Of a DNA stretch of 6,441 nucleotides, positions 4,884 through 6,441 are shown piece by piece. Source of the DNA: Desulfuromonadaceae bacterium UBA6124. GTDB taxonomy: Bacteria > Desulfobacterota > Desulfuromonadia > Desulfuromonadales > Trichloromonadaceae. The stretch lies in assembly GCA_002423365.1 (NCBI GenBank), contig DIVU01000358.1, positions 1 to 6,441 of the forward strand, given 5' to 3'. The translations under genes and the position numbers were made by a program. The stretch's first letter is position 1. Each line of letters opens with the position of its first letter. The notes below the pieces were generated by a model. That model had not been told where the DNA came from. It saw only the letters and a list, made by a program, of their open reading frames with translations, and searched no databases.

Positions 4884-6441
4884 ATGTTCAACAGAATGAA
4901 AATCGGACCCAAGCTGATGACCGCTTTCGGCGTTCTGCTGATTCTGACCCTGGCGGTGGGAATGGTCGGCTACGCGGGGATGAAGAAGATCATCGGTCGG
5001 GTCGAGGTCTCGCAGAAGGTCACCGCCATGCTCAACCTGCTGCAAGAGGCGCAGGGGGCGGAGAAAAGCTTCGCCCTGCATGGCGACGCGGCTCAGTCCG
5101 AGTTGGTGCAAAAACGGCTCGCCGAAATGACCGCCCTGGCCGTAGAGATTGAGGGGTTGCCGGCGGCGAAACAGGTGAAGGGGGAAATGGGCAAGGTACG
5201 CAAGGCCGCTGCCGACTACCGCGCCGAGTTTGACCTTTATGTGCAATCCGAGGCGCTGAAAAGCGCCGCCATGGAAGAGATGAAGACCAGCTCCAACGTG
5301 GCCTTGCGAGGGCTGACCCAGGTGCGCGAGGATCAGGTGGAGGCGGTCGACGATTTGCGCGACGACCAGGAGGACTACCATCTCTGGCAGTACGACCAGC
5401 TGATGGCCGAGCGCCATGGCCGGGTCGAGGCGACGGACCGCATGCTCTTGCTCTTTACCGATTCCCGCAAGTTCGAGAAGGAATTTTTCCTGAGCCGGGA
5501 CGAGAAATACCTGGAGCGTTCCCGCGTGACGATGCAGGGTGTACAGGATACCGCCGACGCTCTCATCGCCGGTCTTGAGGACGAGGAAAGCATCGCCAAT
5601 CTGCAGAGCATGAAGGCGGCGCTCGATAATTTCACCGCCAAGTATGCCGAATTCGTCGGGCAACTGGCGGAACAGCAGGAGCTGATTGCCCAGATGCAGA
5701 CCCAGGCCGAAGCGACCGTCGCCGCCTGCGACGCGGCGGTAAAAATCCAGAAGGCCGGGATGCTCTCCCTGGTGAACCGTTCGACCACTGCCCTATGGGT
5801 GGGTGTCCTGGTGGCCCTGGTACTCGGTGCCCTGCTCGCTTTGCGCATCGCCCTCGGCATCCAGCGCCCCCTGGCCAAAGTGGTCGGGATGATCGGCGAG
5901 ATCGAAAAGGGACACCTCGATACCCGGTTGAATCTCAATTTGGGGGATGAAGTCGGCATACTGGCGCGCACCATGGACGATTTCGCCGAGAGTCTGCAAG
6001 GCGAAGTCGTCCTTCCCCTGGAACGGCTGGCCAACGGCGATCTCGATTTCGAGGTCCATCCCCGGGACGACGGCGACAGCCTGCGCCATGCCCTGAACAA
6101 GGTGCGGCACGATCTCAACGAACTGATCGGCCAGGTGCAGGCGGTGGGGGATCAGATCGCCTCGGGCAGCACCCAGGTGGCGGACTCCAGCCAGTCCCTC
6201 TCCCAGGGGGCGACGGAGCAGGCCAGTTCCCTGGAGGAGATCAGCGCCTCGATGAACGAGATGGCCAATCGCACCAAGACCAACGCCGAAAATGCCGGCA
6301 AGGCCAACCGCAACTCGGAAGAGGCGCGGGATTCGGCGCAGAAGTGCAACGCCCAGATGGGCCAGATGGTCGCGGCCATGGAAGAGATGCGGCGCTCCGG
6401 TGCCGATATCTCCCGCATCATCAAGACGATCGACGAAATCG
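4884..6441 (+). CDS. methyl-accepting chemotaxis protein with HBM-like sensor, 3' partial
   Basis: The frame is open from ATG 4884 to the window end, giving 519 residues without a stop. Order of parts: basic N-terminus and first membrane helix (about 11-33); a periplasmic, almost wholly helical sensor (about 34-300); second membrane helix (about 302-326); a HAMP domain (about 327-372, with PLAKV and DEVGILA); a second HAMP-like unit (about 376-411, PLERLANGDL); then the coiled-coil signalling domain from about 420, including a likely methylation stretch EQASSLEEI (445-453). The sensor contains two similar modules, AEKSFALHGD (59-68) and FEKEFFLSRDEKY (197-209), each followed by a long helix, as in the helical bimodular (HBM) family, whose member McpS binds organic acids. 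The end, TIDEI, is where the conserved hairpin tip that contacts CheA/CheW should begin. It signals ligand or energy state to the flagellar or pilus motor; the ligand is unknown. It has its own ribosome binding site and probably its own promoter. Confidence 0.95.
   Translation, partial: MFNRMKIGPKLMTAFGVLLILTLAVGMVGYAGMKKIIGRVEVSQKVTAMLNLLQEAQGAEKSFALHGDAAQSELVQKRLAEMTALAVEIEGLPAAKQVKGEMGKVRKAAADYRAEFDLYVQSEALKSAAMEEMKTSSNVALRGLTQVREDQVEAVDDLRDDQEDYHLWQYDQLMAERHGRVEATDRMLLLFTDSRKFEKEFFLSRDEKYLERSRVTMQGVQDTADALIAGLEDEESIANLQSMKAALDNFTAKYAEFVGQLAEQQELIAQMQTQAEATVAACDAAVKIQKAGMLSLVNRSTTALWVGVLVALVLGALLALRIALGIQRPLAKVVGMIGEIEKGHLDTRLNLNLGDEVGILARTMDDFAESLQGEVVLPLERLANGDLDFEVHPRDDGDSLRHALNKVRHDLNELIGQVQAVGDQIASGSTQVADSSQSLSQGATEQASSLEEISASMNEMANRTKTNAENAGKANRNSEEARDSAQKCNAQMGQMVAAMEEMRRSGADISRIIKTIDEI

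Noticed and set aside
4839..5663. Open frame on the - strand (274 codons) opposite the chemoreceptor
   Set aside because: It is a shadow of a well-supported receptor gene with a strong ribosome binding site, and has no recognisable motif.

Overview
The window reads as part of a GC-rich genome of an anaerobic, cytochrome-rich bacterium, most likely in the Desulfuromonadales/Geobacterales group (Deltaproteobacteria in the broad sense). This is inferred from the dense CXXCH-bearing proteins, a Rieske/cytochrome b set of menaquinol type, and a neighbouring chemoreceptor. No marker gene fixes the species.

Positions 1-4720 hold one tightly packed operon of six genes on the + strand: (1) the 3' end of a multihaem cytochrome c with 8 visible CXXCH motifs; (2) a second, paralogous 10-haem cytochrome c with a GTG start and signal peptide; (3) a small membrane-anchored Rieske 2Fe-2S protein; (4) a four-helix cytochrome b6-type subunit with both haem b His pairs and the Cys that binds haem c_i/c_n in b6f; (5) a three-helix subunit IV-like protein (C-terminal half of cytochrome b) with a degenerate Qo motif; (6) a tetrahaem cytochrome c with a TTG start. 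Every one of the five junctions is an overlap (65, 46, 4, 4 and 25 bases), so translation is probably coupled.

Together genes 3-5 form the quinol-oxidising core of a split (b6f-like) Rieske/cytochrome b complex. No ordinary monohaem cytochrome c1 or f is visible. Genes 1, 2 and 6 instead offer at least 22 c-type haems in the window. The inferred flow is menaquinol -> Rieske and haems b/c_i -> multihaem cytochromes on the outer face of the cytoplasmic membrane -> periplasmic or extracellular acceptors. The direction and the terminal acceptor cannot be read from the sequence.

Positions 4721-4883 are a short AT-richer gap with a possible sigma54-type promoter, inverted repeats in the leader and a strong ribosome binding site. 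From 4884 to the window end runs a methyl-accepting chemotaxis protein with a periplasmic two-module helical (HBM-like) sensor, two HAMP-like units and the start of the cytoplasmic signalling domain. It is cut by the window edge just before the expected hairpin tip. I saw no tRNA, rRNA, CRISPR array, insertion sequence or clear terminator.
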